Source: Rossellomorea pakistanensis
GTDB taxonomy: Bacteria > Bacillota > Bacilli > Bacillales > Bacillaceae_B
NCBI RefSeq assembly: GCF_016908495.1
Contig: NZ_JAFBDZ010000003.1
Span: forward strand, 1 to 64,000
Length of the DNA stretch: 64,000 nt
Reading direction: 5' to 3'
Shown: one piece after another, positions 1-7,478 of the stretch
Layout: every line of letters begins with the position of its first letter
Numbering within the stretch: position 1 is the stretch's first letter
The notes under the pieces: generated by a model
Told to the model about the DNA's origin: nothing
Databases searched by the model: none
What the model saw: the letters and a program-made list of their open reading frames with translations, nothing else
Program-made: the position numbers and the translations under genes

Positions 1-365
<365 letters not shown>

Positions 366-451
366 AAGTCATATATATGAAACGATACTCGCTTTTTCTT
401 GACATCATTCTTTATCTAGTTTTGAGAGAACAAATTTTTTTAAAAAAACTC

Positions 452-479
452 TTGAAAAAATTGAAATACAAGGTATAAT
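452..479 (+). promoter_or_regulatory. sigma-A type promoter in the 23S-5S spacer
   Basis: TTGAAA at 452-457, a 16-base spacer and TATAAT at 474-479 sit between the 23S and 5S genes. The placement would allow 5S rRNA and the tRNA cluster to be made independently of the upstream rRNA promoters. The boxes are read directly; activity is inferred. Confidence 0.5.
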
Positions 480-511
480 AATACTTGTCTCTAAAAAAGA
501 AAGTACATACA

Positions 512-628
<117 letters not shown>

Positions 629-635
629 ATATCGT

Positions 636-710
636 TCCACAGTAGCTCAGTGGTAGAGCTATCGGCTGTTAACCGATCGGTCGCAGGTTCGAATCCTGCC
701 TGTGGAGCCA
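636..710 (+). tRNA. tRNA-Asn (GTT)
   Basis: Full cloverleaf beginning TCCACAG, with GTTCGAATC T-loop and encoded CCA. The anticodon loop CTGTTAA gives GTT. First tRNA of the cluster, 7 bases after 5S. Confidence 0.96.
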
Positions 711-713
711 TAA

Positions 714-805
714 GGAGAGCTGTCCGAGTGGTCGAAGGAGCACGATTGGAAATCGTGTAGACGGTCAACGCTGTCTCAAGGGTTCAAATCCCTTGCTCTC
801 CGCCA
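714..805 (+). tRNA. tRNA-Ser (GGA)
   Basis: Class II tRNA of 92 bases with a long variable arm. The anticodon loop TTGGAAA gives GGA. CCA is encoded. It follows tRNA-Asn by 3 bases. Confidence 0.96.
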
Positions 806-825
806 TTTGAACACAAACTTACAAT

Positions 826-900
826 GGCCCGTTGGTCAAGCGGTTAAGACACCGCCCTTTCACGGCGGTAACACGGGTTCGAATCCCGTACGGGTCACCA
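826..900 (+). tRNA. tRNA-Glu (TTC)
   Basis: Acceptor GGCCCGT, anticodon loop CTTTCAC giving TTC, T-loop GTTCGAATC, CCA encoded. Confidence 0.96.
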
Positions 901-910
901 CTTACATAAT

Positions 911-986
911 GGAGGATTAGCTCAGCTGGGAGAGCATCTGCCTTACAAGCAGAGGGTCGGCGGTTCGATCCCGTCATCCTCCACCA
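911..986 (+). tRNA. tRNA-Val (TAC)
   Basis: Acceptor GGAGGAT pairs with ATCCTCC, anticodon loop CTTACAA gives TAC, CCA encoded. Confidence 0.96.
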
Positions 987-1008
987 TTTTTAAACCATAT
1001 AATATCAT

Positions 1009-1085
<77 letters not shown>

Positions 1086-1088
1086 AAT

Positions 1089-1165
1089 GGTCCGGTAGTT
1101 CAGTTGGTTAGAATGCCTGCCTGTCACGCAGGAGGTCGCGGGTTCGAGTCCCGTCCGGACCGCCA
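1089..1165 (+). tRNA. tRNA-Asp (GTC)
   Basis: Acceptor GGTCCGG pairs with CCGGACC, anticodon loop CTGTCAC gives GTC, CCA encoded. Confidence 0.96.
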
Positions 1166-1486
1166 GTTTAAAATAAAAATGATCCTTCAGGGTTTATACC
1201 CAATAGAAGGAAAAGGGTTTCGATAAGCGAGAAGGTCGAGAAAGCGACTGAAAGAACACCAGAGCGTATGTGAATACGTGAGGATGTGAGTGAAGGAGCT
1301 GACGAAGAGATTCGAAGCTTAGCGGAAGCCGAAAATTATATGGCTCGGTAGCTCAGTTGGTAGAGCACGACCGAGTAAGCTTCAAAGCGTTACTTCAGCG
1401 CACAAGTCGAGCAGCTACTTGATTAAGCTTCCTGAGACTTGGGTGATGGACTCAGCACTATTTCATTTAGGAAACAATATTAATAA
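1166..1486 (+). other. long spacer inside the tRNA cluster
   Basis: This 321-base gap between tRNA-Asp and tRNA-Phe is far longer than the other spacers. It has a purine-rich stretch at about 1205-1325 with a small hairpin around CGTATGTGAATACG. A tRNA 5' fragment lies at 1342-1376. No protein-coding potential was seen. The GA-rich block resembles spacer sequence I recall from other Bacillus tRNA operons, but its role is unknown. Confidence 0.5.
1342..1376 (+). pseudogene. truncated tRNA-Phe-like fragment
   Basis: Bases 1342-1367 match the first 26 bases of the intact tRNA-Phe at 1487 exactly, covering the acceptor 5' strand and the D arm. The sequence then diverges. Bases 1371-1376 (ACCGAG) can pair with CTCGGT of the fragment, so the remnant could fold as an acceptor-like stem enclosing a D arm. 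There is no anticodon or T arm. Confidence 0.7.
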
Positions 1487-1562
1487 GGCTCGGTAGCTCA
1501 GTTGGTAGAGCAATGGACTGAAAATCCATGTGTCGGCGGTTCGATTCCGTCCCGAGCCACCA
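1487..1562 (+). tRNA. tRNA-Phe (GAA)
   Basis: Acceptor GGCTCGG pairs with CCGAGCC, anticodon loop CTGAAAA gives GAA, CCA encoded. An extra CCA-like copy follows (CACCACCA). Confidence 0.96.
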
Positions 1563-1615
1563 CCATTTAATCTAGTGGCTCAATAGAGTTATGTCAGCAG
1601 TTTGATCTTAGTAAT

Positions 1616-1691
<76 letters not shown>

Positions 1692-1701
1692 TTAGATATA
1701 T

Positions 1702-1785
1702 GGAGGGGTAGCGAAGTGGCTAAACGCGGCGGACTGTAAATCCGCTCCTTCGGGTTCGGCAGTTCGAATCTGCCCCCCTCCACCA
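1702..1785 (+). tRNA. tRNA-Tyr (GTA)
   Basis: Class II tRNA of 84 bases, acceptor GGAGGGG pairs with CCCCTCC, anticodon loop CTGTAAA gives GTA, CCA encoded. Confidence 0.96.
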
Positions 1786-1792
1786 TTCTTAT

Positions 1793-1866
1793 AGGGGTAT
1801 AGTTTAAAGGTAGAACAGAGGTCTCCAAAACCTCCGGTGTGGGTTCGATTCCTACTACCCCTGCCA
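1793..1866 (+). tRNA. tRNA-Trp (CCA)
   Basis: Acceptor AGGGGTA, anticodon loop TCTCCAAAA gives CCA, CCA tail encoded. Confidence 0.95.
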
Positions 1867-1878
1867 ATTAATCATTAT

Positions 1879-1955
1879 GGCGATTGTGGCGAAGTGGTTA
1901 ACGCATCGGATTGTGGTTCCGACATTCGTGGGTTCGATTCCCATCAGTCGCCCCA
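1879..1955 (+). tRNA. tRNA-His (GTG)
   Basis: 77 bases including the extra 5' G expected of tRNA-His. Anticodon loop TTGTGGT gives GTG. CCA encoded. Confidence 0.95.
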
Positions 1956-2000
1956 TAATTGTAGTAACATTACAAAAATGAAATACATATATTATATCGA

Positions 2001-2072
2001 TGGGCTATAGCCAAGCGGTAAGGCAACGGACTTTGACTCCGTCATGCGTTGGTTCGAATCCAGCTAGCCCAG
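2001..2072 (+). tRNA. tRNA-Gln (TTG), no encoded CCA
   Basis: Acceptor TGGGCTA pairs with TAGCCCA, anticodon loop CTTTGAC gives TTG. The gene ends in the discriminator G and TTTG follows, so CCA must be added after transcription. Confidence 0.93.
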
Positions 2073-2075
2073 TTT

Positions 2076-2150
2076 GCGGAAGTAGTTCAGTGGTAGAACA
2101 TCACCTTGCCAAGGTGGGGGTCGCGGGTTCGAATCCCGTCTTCCGCTCCA
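2076..2150 (+). tRNA. tRNA-Gly (GCC)
   Basis: Acceptor GCGGAAG pairs with CTTCCGC, anticodon loop TTGCCAA gives GCC, CCA encoded. A second tRNA-Gly (TCC) lies at 6703. Confidence 0.96.
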
Positions 2151-2156
2151 TATCGA

Positions 2157-2230
<74 letters not shown>

Positions 2231-2237
2231 TTTTTTT

Positions 2238-2318
2238 GCCGGTGTGGCGGAATTGGCAGACGCGCACGACTCAAAATCGTGTTCCTCTGGAGTGCCGGTT
2301 CGACCCCGGCCACCGGTA
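2238..2318 (+). tRNA. tRNA-Leu (CAA), no encoded CCA
   Basis: Class II tRNA. Acceptor GCCGGTG faces CACCGGT. Anticodon loop CTCAAAA gives CAA. TCA follows the discriminator A, so the CCA tail is not encoded. Last tRNA of the cluster. Confidence 0.92.
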
Positions 2319-2407
2319 TCATTAACAAGCATTGGAACGGTACTTACAAGCGTAGGTAGCGTTATTTTTTTGCGTTTAAGGACCATTTAAATGACTGTGA
2401 GCACCGT

Positions 2408-2447
2408 AAAGCCCCGTTTTCCTATTTTACAGGACGTCGGGGTTTTT
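2408..2447 (+). terminator. terminator of the rRNA/tRNA operon
   Basis: AAGCCCCG at about 2409-2416 pairs with CGGGG at 2438-2442, followed by six T. It lies about 90 bases after the last tRNA. Confidence 0.8.
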
Positions 2448-2628
2448 TAATTGCGAAAAAGTAGAGGGGTGTTAACCGGTTAAACGGAGCCGAGATTCAA
2501 GTTTCTCAAGCCATGAGGAAGAAAAAGCGCGTAAACAGGTGATACAATCAAAAATGGGCAAGCATTGAGGTAAAAAGATTAAGTCAAACACATTCAAATG
2601 TGGAAGGCTTCTTATTTTCCTCTTCTCA

Positions 2629-2657
2629 TTGACTGATTATTTCCATTAAATTATAAT
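2629..2657 (+). promoter_or_regulatory. strong sigma-A type promoter for the MFS gene
   Basis: TTGACT at 2629-2634, a 17-base spacer and a perfect TATAAT at 2652-2657. Transcription would begin near 2664 and give a leader of about 150 bases holding a short reading frame and a hairpin. The rest of the interval back to 2450 shows no gene. Confidence 0.75.
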
Positions 2658-2704
2658 CGGCTTAACAGTAAAGGGATTGAAAATATTACAAAGGAGATGT
2701 TGAG

Positions 2705-2734
2705 ATGACACCATACGCAAGACCTCCTTGTTAA
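2705..2734 (+). CDS. candidate 9-residue leader peptide
   Basis: An ATG at 2705 sits 8 bases after AAGGAG (2691-2696) and opens a frame reading MTPYARPPC then TAA. It lies in the transcribed leader of an efflux-type MFS gene. Short translated leaders with well-placed Shine-Dalgarno sites commonly mediate ribosome-stalling control of antibiotic resistance genes in Firmicutes. Both the peptide and the mechanism are inference; it could be a chance frame. Confidence 0.5.
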   Translation: MTPYARPPC

Positions 2735-2769
2735 TCTTTAGGATCAACTAGCTCACGAGCACCTCCATG

Positions 2770-2795
2770 TTCTGATTGACAAACTGTAATCAGAA
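2770..2795 (+). promoter_or_regulatory. hairpin directly before the MFS ribosome binding site
   Basis: TTCTGATT (2770-2777) and AATCAGAA (2788-2795) form a perfect 8-bp stem with a 10-base loop. It ends 5 bases before the AGGAG at 2801. It could switch with upstream pairings, such as CCTCC segments at 2723 and 2762 that can mask ribosome binding sites. The pairing is seen; the switch is inferred. Confidence 0.5.
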
Positions 2796-2812
2796 ATGAG
2801 AGGAGCTTAATC

Positions 2813-3985
2813 GTGGATTATAGGATGAATATTTGGAAACTATATGCCATTCGTATTTTTCAGAGCCTAATCCCTGCCTATGTTATTGAAAGGTTGTTTT
2901 GGGAGCAGAGAGGCATGACCATTCAAATGGTTGTGTATACGGAAATCATTTTTGCCATTACCATTGTTTTACTTGAGGTGCCGTCAGGAATTATCGCAGA
3001 CAAGTGGGGTCGTAAAAACATGATCCTGTTAGGAGCCTTTTTGGAAGGCGGCATGTTTCTTATACTGATTTTCGCAACGGAGTTCTGGCACTTTGCTGCT
3101 GCTATTTTTCTATCAGGGATTGCTAATTCTGCAAGCAGAGGTGCGGAAAATGCACTACTTTATGATTCATTGCTGCTAAATGGCAGGGAACGGTCATTTG
3201 AAAAGTACCTCGGCCGATTGAATGTCTGTGATGTAACATCAGCCATCCTAGCAGCATTATGTGGAAGCTTTTTAGCAAGCGAGTTTACCTTTGAATTTAA
3301 TTATTGGCTATCGCTTGCCAGTATGCTTATCTCTGTGTGTTTATCGTCAATGCTGATTGAACCAGCTGTGAAAGGTAACACTGGAGAATCCGTCGCTTTC
3401 AAAGAATATATAGTAGCTTCTGTGCAGTTTTTCAGAAGAAACCCAAGTGTATGTCTTATGGTACTTTCCGGTATGGTGACGGGTGCTTCTTTGAGTTTCG
3501 TCTGGGAGTTTTGGCAGCTTTATTTGAACAGACTGGAGATTCCGGTTGTCTATTTCGGATTATTTTCTGCAGCTTTTATGTTCTTGAGCCTTCCCGGAAA
3601 TTTGCTCGCCCATATTTTGATAGACCGATTCAAGTACAGGACCTTGCTATTAACTGTAACTGCATTTATGTCTGTAGGATTCTTATATGTATCACTCATT
3701 AAAGATTTTACTGGTCTAGTGGCGATTTCCATTATTTTTTTGGTTTCAGGAATAATTGATCCCCTTGTTAGCGGATATATACATCATAGAATGGATTCCT
3801 CCATAAGAGCGACCATTGATTCGTTTCAGTCATTAGGACTGAATGCAGTGCTAATCATGACGGGGCTGGGATTTGGATATTTTTCATCTGAATTTGATGT
3901 TTTCGGTGGGTTCGGCTTCATTGCCGTGATTTGCGGGGGATATTTTCTTTACTTTTTAATTACGTCCAAAGATGCAATTGAATAG
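2813..3985 (+). CDS. MFS family efflux transporter
   Basis: A 390-residue integral membrane protein of the major facilitator superfamily with about 12 hydrophobic segments. The loop between segments 2 and 3 carries the family motif as GIIADKWGRK at about 62-71. Family members are proton-driven exporters, often of drugs; the substrate cannot be read from sequence. The GTG at 2813 is chosen because AGGAG lies 7 bases upstream; an in-frame ATG at 2825 is the alternative. It is a single-gene unit with its own strong promoter, a leader containing a possible short peptide and a hairpin, and two terminator-like hairpins downstream. The layout suggests inducible expression, possibly by a ribosome-targeting antibiotic, which is inference. 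Confidence 0.85.
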   Translation: MDYRMNIWKLYAIRIFQSLIPAYVIERLFWEQRGMTIQMVVYTEIIFAITIVLLEVPSGIIADKWGRKNMILLGAFLEGGMFLILIFATEFWHFAAAIFLSGIANSASRGAENALLYDSLLLNGRERSFEKYLGRLNVCDVTSAILAALCGSFLASEFTFEFNYWLSLASMLISVCLSSMLIEPAVKGNTGESVAFKEYIVASVQFFRRNPSVCLMVLSGMVTGASLSFVWEFWQLYLNRLEIPVVYFGLFSAAFMFLSLPGNLLAHILIDRFKYRTLLLTVTAFMSVGFLYVSLIKDFTGLVAISIIFLVSGIIDPLVSGYIHHRMDSSIRATIDSFQSLGLNAVLIMTGLGFGYFSSEFDVFGGFGFIAVICGGYFLYFLITSKDAIE

Positions 3986-3999
3986 AAAAACGGAAAATA

Positions 4000-4028
4000 G
4001 GCTGTCACTTGTGTGGCAGCCATATTTT
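4000..4028 (+). terminator. terminator-like hairpin after the MFS gene
   Basis: GGCTGTCAC and GTGGCAGCC form a stem with one mismatch around TTGT, followed by a T-rich ATATTTT. Weak U-tract; a better terminator follows at 4098. Confidence 0.5.
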
Positions 4029-4097
4029 GACGAGAGTTTACAGTTATTCTAATAGCAAGTTTTAATAGAGATTATAATATAGAAATTATAAGGATAT

Positions 4098-4127
4098 AAG
4101 CACTGATCAATGTTGGTGCTTTTTTTA
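4098..4127 (+). terminator. rho-independent terminator
   Basis: AAGCAC (4098-4103) pairs with GTGCTT (4116-4121), followed by a run of T. It backs up the hairpin at 4000. Confidence 0.6.
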
Positions 4128-4273
4128 GTTGATAGAAAATTAGGTTGTCTTCCTTGTATAGGGGATTTGTTTATATCAGGGAAATTTCATCAAATCCAGA
4201 AGGTTTTCAATCATTCGTCTTGAATATATAGATAACACAAAGAAGTAGGATTATATAGATTGGAGGTAATAAG

Positions 4274-4564
4274 ATGATTCTTGAAGCAGTCATATTGAAT
4301 GTGAGAAAGGGAAGGGAGCAGGAGTATGAGGAAGCCTTTAAAAAGGCTTCTACTATTATTTCCTCCATGAAGGGTTACATATCTCATGAATTACAGAGAT
4401 GTTTAGAAGTGGAAGGGAGATATTTATTGCTTGTGAACTGGGCAACACTTGAGGACCATACAGAAGGGTTTAGGCAATCGAAAGAATATCAAGAATGGAA
4501 ACAGCTGTTGCATGATTTTTATGATCCTTTTCCTTCTGTTGAACATTTTGAAAGGGTAGATTAA
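4274..4564 (+). CDS. antibiotic biosynthesis monooxygenase (ABM) domain protein
   Basis: A 96-residue single-domain protein of the ABM dimeric alpha/beta-barrel fold, similar to B. subtilis YqjZ as I recall it. Seen features are an opening beta strand ([10 protein letters not shown]), an amphipathic helix with a run of Glu and Lys, a strand [12 protein letters not shown] and the terminal PFPSVEHFE. Such proteins are small cytoplasmic oxygenases or degradation enzymes acting on quinones, haem or similar compounds; the real substrate is unknown. The ATG follows GGAGGT by about 7 bases. A second small gene starts 31 bases downstream, so the two may be co-transcribed. Confidence 0.75.
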   Translation: MILEAVILNVRKGREQEYEEAFKKASTIISSMKGYISHELQRCLEVEGRYLLLVNWATLEDHTEGFRQSKEYQEWKQLLHDFYDPFPSVEHFERVD

Positions 4565-4595
4565 TTTTTTATTGATAAAAAAGGAGAAGATTTTA

Positions 4596-4940
4596 ATGAT
4601 TGATTATAATGGTCGTACTTTTGTTTCGATCACCAATACGAAAAATGGTGAGGTTTCGTCAAAAACTTATTTTCACTATAAACAAGAAGGAAATATTCTT
4701 ACTGCTACCTATCATGGTGGAGAAATCGTTCAGGGGACATTGATTGGAGTCGTTGATGGTAATGGGAGTCTAGAGTTTAGATATAATCATGTGAATAGGA
4801 AAAGTCAGATCAGAGGTGGAAAATGTGTTTCTACGCCAGAAATGTTATCTGATGGAAGAATAAGACTATATGAAAAATGGAAATGGCTTGACGAAGACCA
4901 GAGTGAAGGAGAATCCATTATTGAAGAAGAAATAAGCTAG
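4596..4940 (+). CDS. small protein of the family often labelled N-acetylglutamate synthase
   Basis: A 114-residue beta-rich cytoplasmic protein with no signal peptide. It opens [20 protein letters not shown] and has strands such as [20 protein letters not shown] recognise a small Bacillus family frequently labelled N-acetylglutamate synthase in databases, but I see no acetyltransferase motif, so that name should not be trusted. The ATG at 4596 is preferred over an upstream in-frame TTG at 4572, because AAGGAG (4581-4586) is well placed for it and would overlap the TTG frame. Function unknown. Confidence 0.7.
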   Translation: MIDYNGRTFVSITNTKNGEVSSKTYFHYKQEGNILTATYHGGEIVQGTLIGVVDGNGSLEFRYNHVNRKSQIRGGKCVSTPEMLSDGRIRLYEKWKWLDEDQSEGESIIEEEIS

Positions 4941-5077
4941 GTGCTTTAATCGGTTCGCTTTTCAATAAAATATTTAGGTTGTTAGACAATTTGTATTATT
5001 TGATGTGCTTTGCCTCTATGAGATGTAGTTATAAGCAGTTTCTTTTAATCTATATTATTACTTAAAGGAGATTTAAA

Positions 5078-6283
5078 ATGTCGAATTTCGGTAACCAAGT
5101 TCAATCTAAATTGTATCAAACGATGAAAAATCCTGATCCAAATAGGCTTCCCGTTGTTTATGAGGAGTGGGAAAAGCGTGCACGTGAGGTATTAGAAGAC
5201 GGACCGTTTTATTATGTAGCGAGTGGCTCCGGTGGGGAGAAGACGTTGAAGGCAAATCTTGAAGCCTTTGATCACTGGAAGATCGTACCTAGAATTTTAA
5301 GAAATGTGGAAAATCGTGATTTATCCGTAGAGCTATTAGGTCATTCATATCCTTTTCCTTTACTTCATGCTCCCATTGGTGTGCAATCGATCATCCATCC
5401 AGAAGGTGAGCTAGCGTCCGCAAGGGCTTGTGCTGCAATAGGGGTTCCTTTTATTACGAGCTCTGCATCGACTAAATCGATGGAGGAAATTGCAGTAGCC
5501 ATGGGGGATGCACCTAGATGGTTTCAATTATATTGGAGTAAAGATGAGGATATAGCAGCTAGTTTTTTAAGAAGAGCTGAGAAGTCAGGGTATTCTGCAA
5601 TCGTGGTCACATTAGATACACCTATGATGGCATGGCGTGAATTTGACCTGAAAAATGTTTATTTACCTTTCTTAACAGGGGAAGGGGTTGGAAATTACTT
5701 AACAGATCCATCTTTTTGTTCGAAGCTAGCGAAGTCTCCCGAAGAGGATCCAGAATCTGCTATTGCCTATTGGACCCAAGTATTTGGCAATGCTAGCTTA
5801 ACATGGAATGATCTTGCATTTCTACGAAAACATACGAAATTACCAATCTTGCTTAAAGGCGTCTTACATTCAGATGATGCAAAAATGGCATTGGAATATG
5901 GGGTTGACGGAGTCATTGTTTCAAATCATGGTGGCCGCCAAGTAGATGGAGCCATAGGAGCCATTGAGGCGCTTCCGCACATCTGTGATGTCATACAAGA
6001 TCGAATTCCTGTACTGATGGATAGTGGGATAAGAAGAGGTTCAGATGTTATTAAGGCAATGGCCCTTGGTGCAAAAGCCGTGCTTGTTGGAAGACCATGT
6101 ATGTATAGATTGGCTGTTGCGGGAGAACAAGGGGCGAAAGAAGTCTTACAAAACATGATTGCTGATTTGGATATAACGTTAGGATTAACAGGAGAAAGAG
6201 CGGTTAAGGAATTAAATAAATCAATCCTTATGAAATCAAATTTGTTAAGCTCTTCCCTAGAAGGCATACAACAAGGTGTTTGA
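5078..6283 (+). CDS. FMN-dependent alpha-hydroxy-acid oxidizing enzyme (lactate 2-monooxygenase-like)
   Basis: A 401-residue TIM-barrel flavoenzyme of the lactate oxidase / lactate 2-monooxygenase / glycolate oxidase family. It would oxidise L-2-hydroxy acids with FMN in the cytoplasm. Key motifs are visible: LLHAPIGVQSI near 90, RWFQLYWSKD near 148, the catalytic His-Gly-Gly-Arg motif SNHGGRQVDGA near 283, and the FMN phosphate site LMDSGIRRGSD and ALGAKAVLVGRP near 315-340. The long form and the loop around 205-250 favour the monooxygenase-like branch over short oxidases; this is inference. AAAGGAG lies 7 bases before the ATG. Its 3' end touches a decayed flavoprotein gene, so an ancestral redox operon may have been lost. 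Confidence 0.85.
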   Translation: MSNFGNQVQSKLYQTMKNPDPNRLPVVYEEWEKRAREVLEDGPFYYVASGSGGEKTLKANLEAFDHWKIVPRILRNVENRDLSVELLGHSYPFPLLHAPIGVQSIIHPEGELASARACAAIGVPFITSSASTKSMEEIAVAMGDAPRWFQLYWSKDEDIAASFLRRAEKSGYSAIVVTLDTPMMAWREFDLKNVYLPFLTGEGVGNYLTDPSFCSKLAKSPEEDPESAIAYWTQVFGNASLTWNDLAFLRKHTKLPILLKGVLHSDDAKMALEYGVDGVIVSNHGGRQVDGAIGAIEALPHICDVIQDRIPVLMDSGIRRGSDVIKAMALGAKAVLVGRPCMYRLAVAGEQGAKEVLQNMIADLDITLGLTGERAVKELNKSILMKSNLLSSSLEGIQQGV

Positions 6284-6523
6284 TGCAATCGTAGTAGGTC
6301 CTGAACAGGGCTGGTAGTCACAGCTGAAATTGCAAATGCCGAAAAAAAATGTTTTGCAAGAGACCAAGAGCCAGAAGCTTCATTCGAGGACAAGTATGGT
6401 GGTCCTTCGATGGTTTGTTGCTTGTCGACTCACCAGAAAATCCGGTCTACAAGGATCTTGGGAATTAGTAGGTACATTCGTTTTACAGATCAATCAGACG
6501 AACAACCCAAGCTGCTGATTTGA
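6279..6523 (+). pseudogene. decayed FAD-binding dehydrogenase, N-terminal remnant
   Basis: Reading across frames recovers pieces of a FAD-dependent dehydrogenase of the 3-ketosteroid dehydrogenase-like flavoprotein family. FDAIVVGP is at 6279, AEIANAEKKCFARDQEPEAS in another frame near 6322, and WSFDGLLLVDSPEN in a third frame near 6400. The order matches the family's N-terminus: Rossmann strand, second strand with acidic end, then the WSFGGL-type segment. At least two frameshifts separate the pieces, the GxGxxG loop is damaged, and the remainder of the gene (more than 400 codons expected) is absent. The remnant overlaps the last codons of the FMN oxidase. Confidence 0.75.
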
Positions 6524-6538
6524 AGTAAATAGATTGGG

Positions 6539-6579
6539 TGTACTCAAAAGAGTTTACCTTCTTTTGAGTACAATCTTTT
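6539..6579 (+). terminator. strong rho-independent terminator
   Basis: TGTACTCAAAAG (6539-6550) and CTTTTGAGTACA (6561-6572) form a perfect 12-bp stem, followed by ATCTTTT. Confidence 0.75.
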
Positions 6580-6608
6580 AAATGAAAAAAACTTTTTTTA
6601 AAAAACTA

Positions 6609-6637
6609 TTGCATTTTTCGACAATCCTCGTTATAAT
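6609..6637 (+). promoter_or_regulatory. sigma-A type promoter for tRNA-Gly
   Basis: TTGCAT (6609-6614), a 17-base spacer and TATAAT (6632-6637). It is 66 bases upstream of the lone tRNA-Gly. Confidence 0.65.
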
Positions 6638-6702
6638 AATAATTGTTCGTTGGTGAGACAAACAAGAAAGTTCATACAGGATCTATGACGAAAATTTAAT
6701 AT

Positions 6703-6776
6703 GCGGGTGTAGTTTAGTGGTAAAACCTCAGCCTTCCAAGCTGATGATGTGAGTTCGATTCTCATCACCCGCTCCA
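6703..6776 (+). tRNA. tRNA-Gly (TCC)
   Basis: Acceptor GCGGGTG pairs with CACCCGC, anticodon loop CTTCCAA gives TCC, CCA encoded. A stand-alone gene with its own promoter and terminator. Accessory genes follow it. Confidence 0.95.
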
Positions 6777-6787
6777 TACATAACTTC

Positions 6788-6817
6788 AACTTCCTTATTT
6801 ATAAGGGAGTTTTTTTG
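6788..6817 (+). terminator. terminator of tRNA-Gly
   Basis: ACTTCCTTA and TAAGGGAGT form an imperfect stem with a short AT loop, followed by seven T. Confidence 0.65.
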
Positions 6818-7018
6818 TGTTGAAAATGACATAAAGAGAATAATGGTTCTTATTTACTGTTATAATCAAAACCAACTGGAAAAGTGTAGTGATTAATACC
6901 CTTTTTGTTGCTTAGATTTATAGTAATTTATGTTTATTTTCTGATATTTACATCCTATTTACTCTTTATTTATGTTTCCTTAATAATAATTTCCTATGAT
7001 TCAATTGTACTGAGAAAT

Positions 7019-7043
7019 TTGTCGAGTGTAGTATTTTCGACAA
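7019..7043 (+). promoter_or_regulatory. inverted repeat upstream of the sipW-calY operon
   Basis: TTGTCGA (7019-7025) and TCGACAA (7037-7043) form a perfect 7-bp dyad with an 11-base spacer, ending 12 bases before the first gene. The spacing suits a dimeric repressor covering the start region. It does not match the SinR consensus I know. The regulator is unknown. Confidence 0.45.
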
Positions 7044-7055
7044 GCAAATAAAGAG

Positions 7056-7478
7056 GTGGGAAAGATCGAAACATGGAAATTAACGTCAAGTGAAAAACGG
7101 GTATCGATTAACTTTATAAAAATTTTCAGTATTTATTCTTTGCTTTGCTTTAATTTAACTCAGCTTACCGTACCAACTTCAGCCGTTTTTAAAGATGCTC
7201 ACGAAGCTACTGGTGTTATAAAAACTGGTACTTGGACAAATACGTTATCCGACAAAAGCGAGAAGTCAAAACTTCAGCCACCATCAAGAGAAACCACACC
7301 AAAAGCCCTCGTTTCATCTATATCAAGTAATCCATCAAACATAGAAGAACAACAACGTTCTAATACTGATCAAATACACCCATCAGATTATTCGGAAGTA
7401 GAGAAAAATTCGACAGAGAATAAGAAAGAAAAGGATTTATCTAAAACCACCACCAAAAATGAAATCCATGGAGGATAA
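7056..7478 (+). CDS. TapA-like secreted protein of the fibre operon
   Basis: A 140-residue protein with one hydrophobic segment (about 19-41) followed by PTSAVFKDAHEATGVIKTGTW. That block resembles the SipW-type signal peptide region seen in TasA, TapA and camelysin, in which a T-x-A-x-F motif is followed by a T-G-T-W segment. The rest is low-complexity, Ser/Lys/Glu/Thr-rich and probably disordered, like the C-terminal tail of TapA. In B. subtilis, TapA is encoded just before SipW and TasA and anchors TasA fibres; this gene has the same place but lacks TapA's cysteine-containing folded domain. The GTG at 7056 lies in AAAGAGGTGG and is the only plausible in-frame start seen. It overlaps the signal peptidase gene by 20 bases. 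Confidence 0.6.
   Translation: MGKIETWKLTSSEKRVSINFIKIFSIYSLLCFNLTQLTVPTSAVFKDAHEATGVIKTGTWTNTLSDKSEKSKLQPPSRETTPKALVSSISSNPSNIEEQQRSNTDQIHPSDYSEVEKNSTENKKEKDLSKTTTKNEIHGG

Noticed and set aside
4572..4595. TTG start at 4572 for the small protein at 4596
   Set aside because: The AAGGAG needed for translation lies inside this extension, so it belongs to the ATG at 4596.
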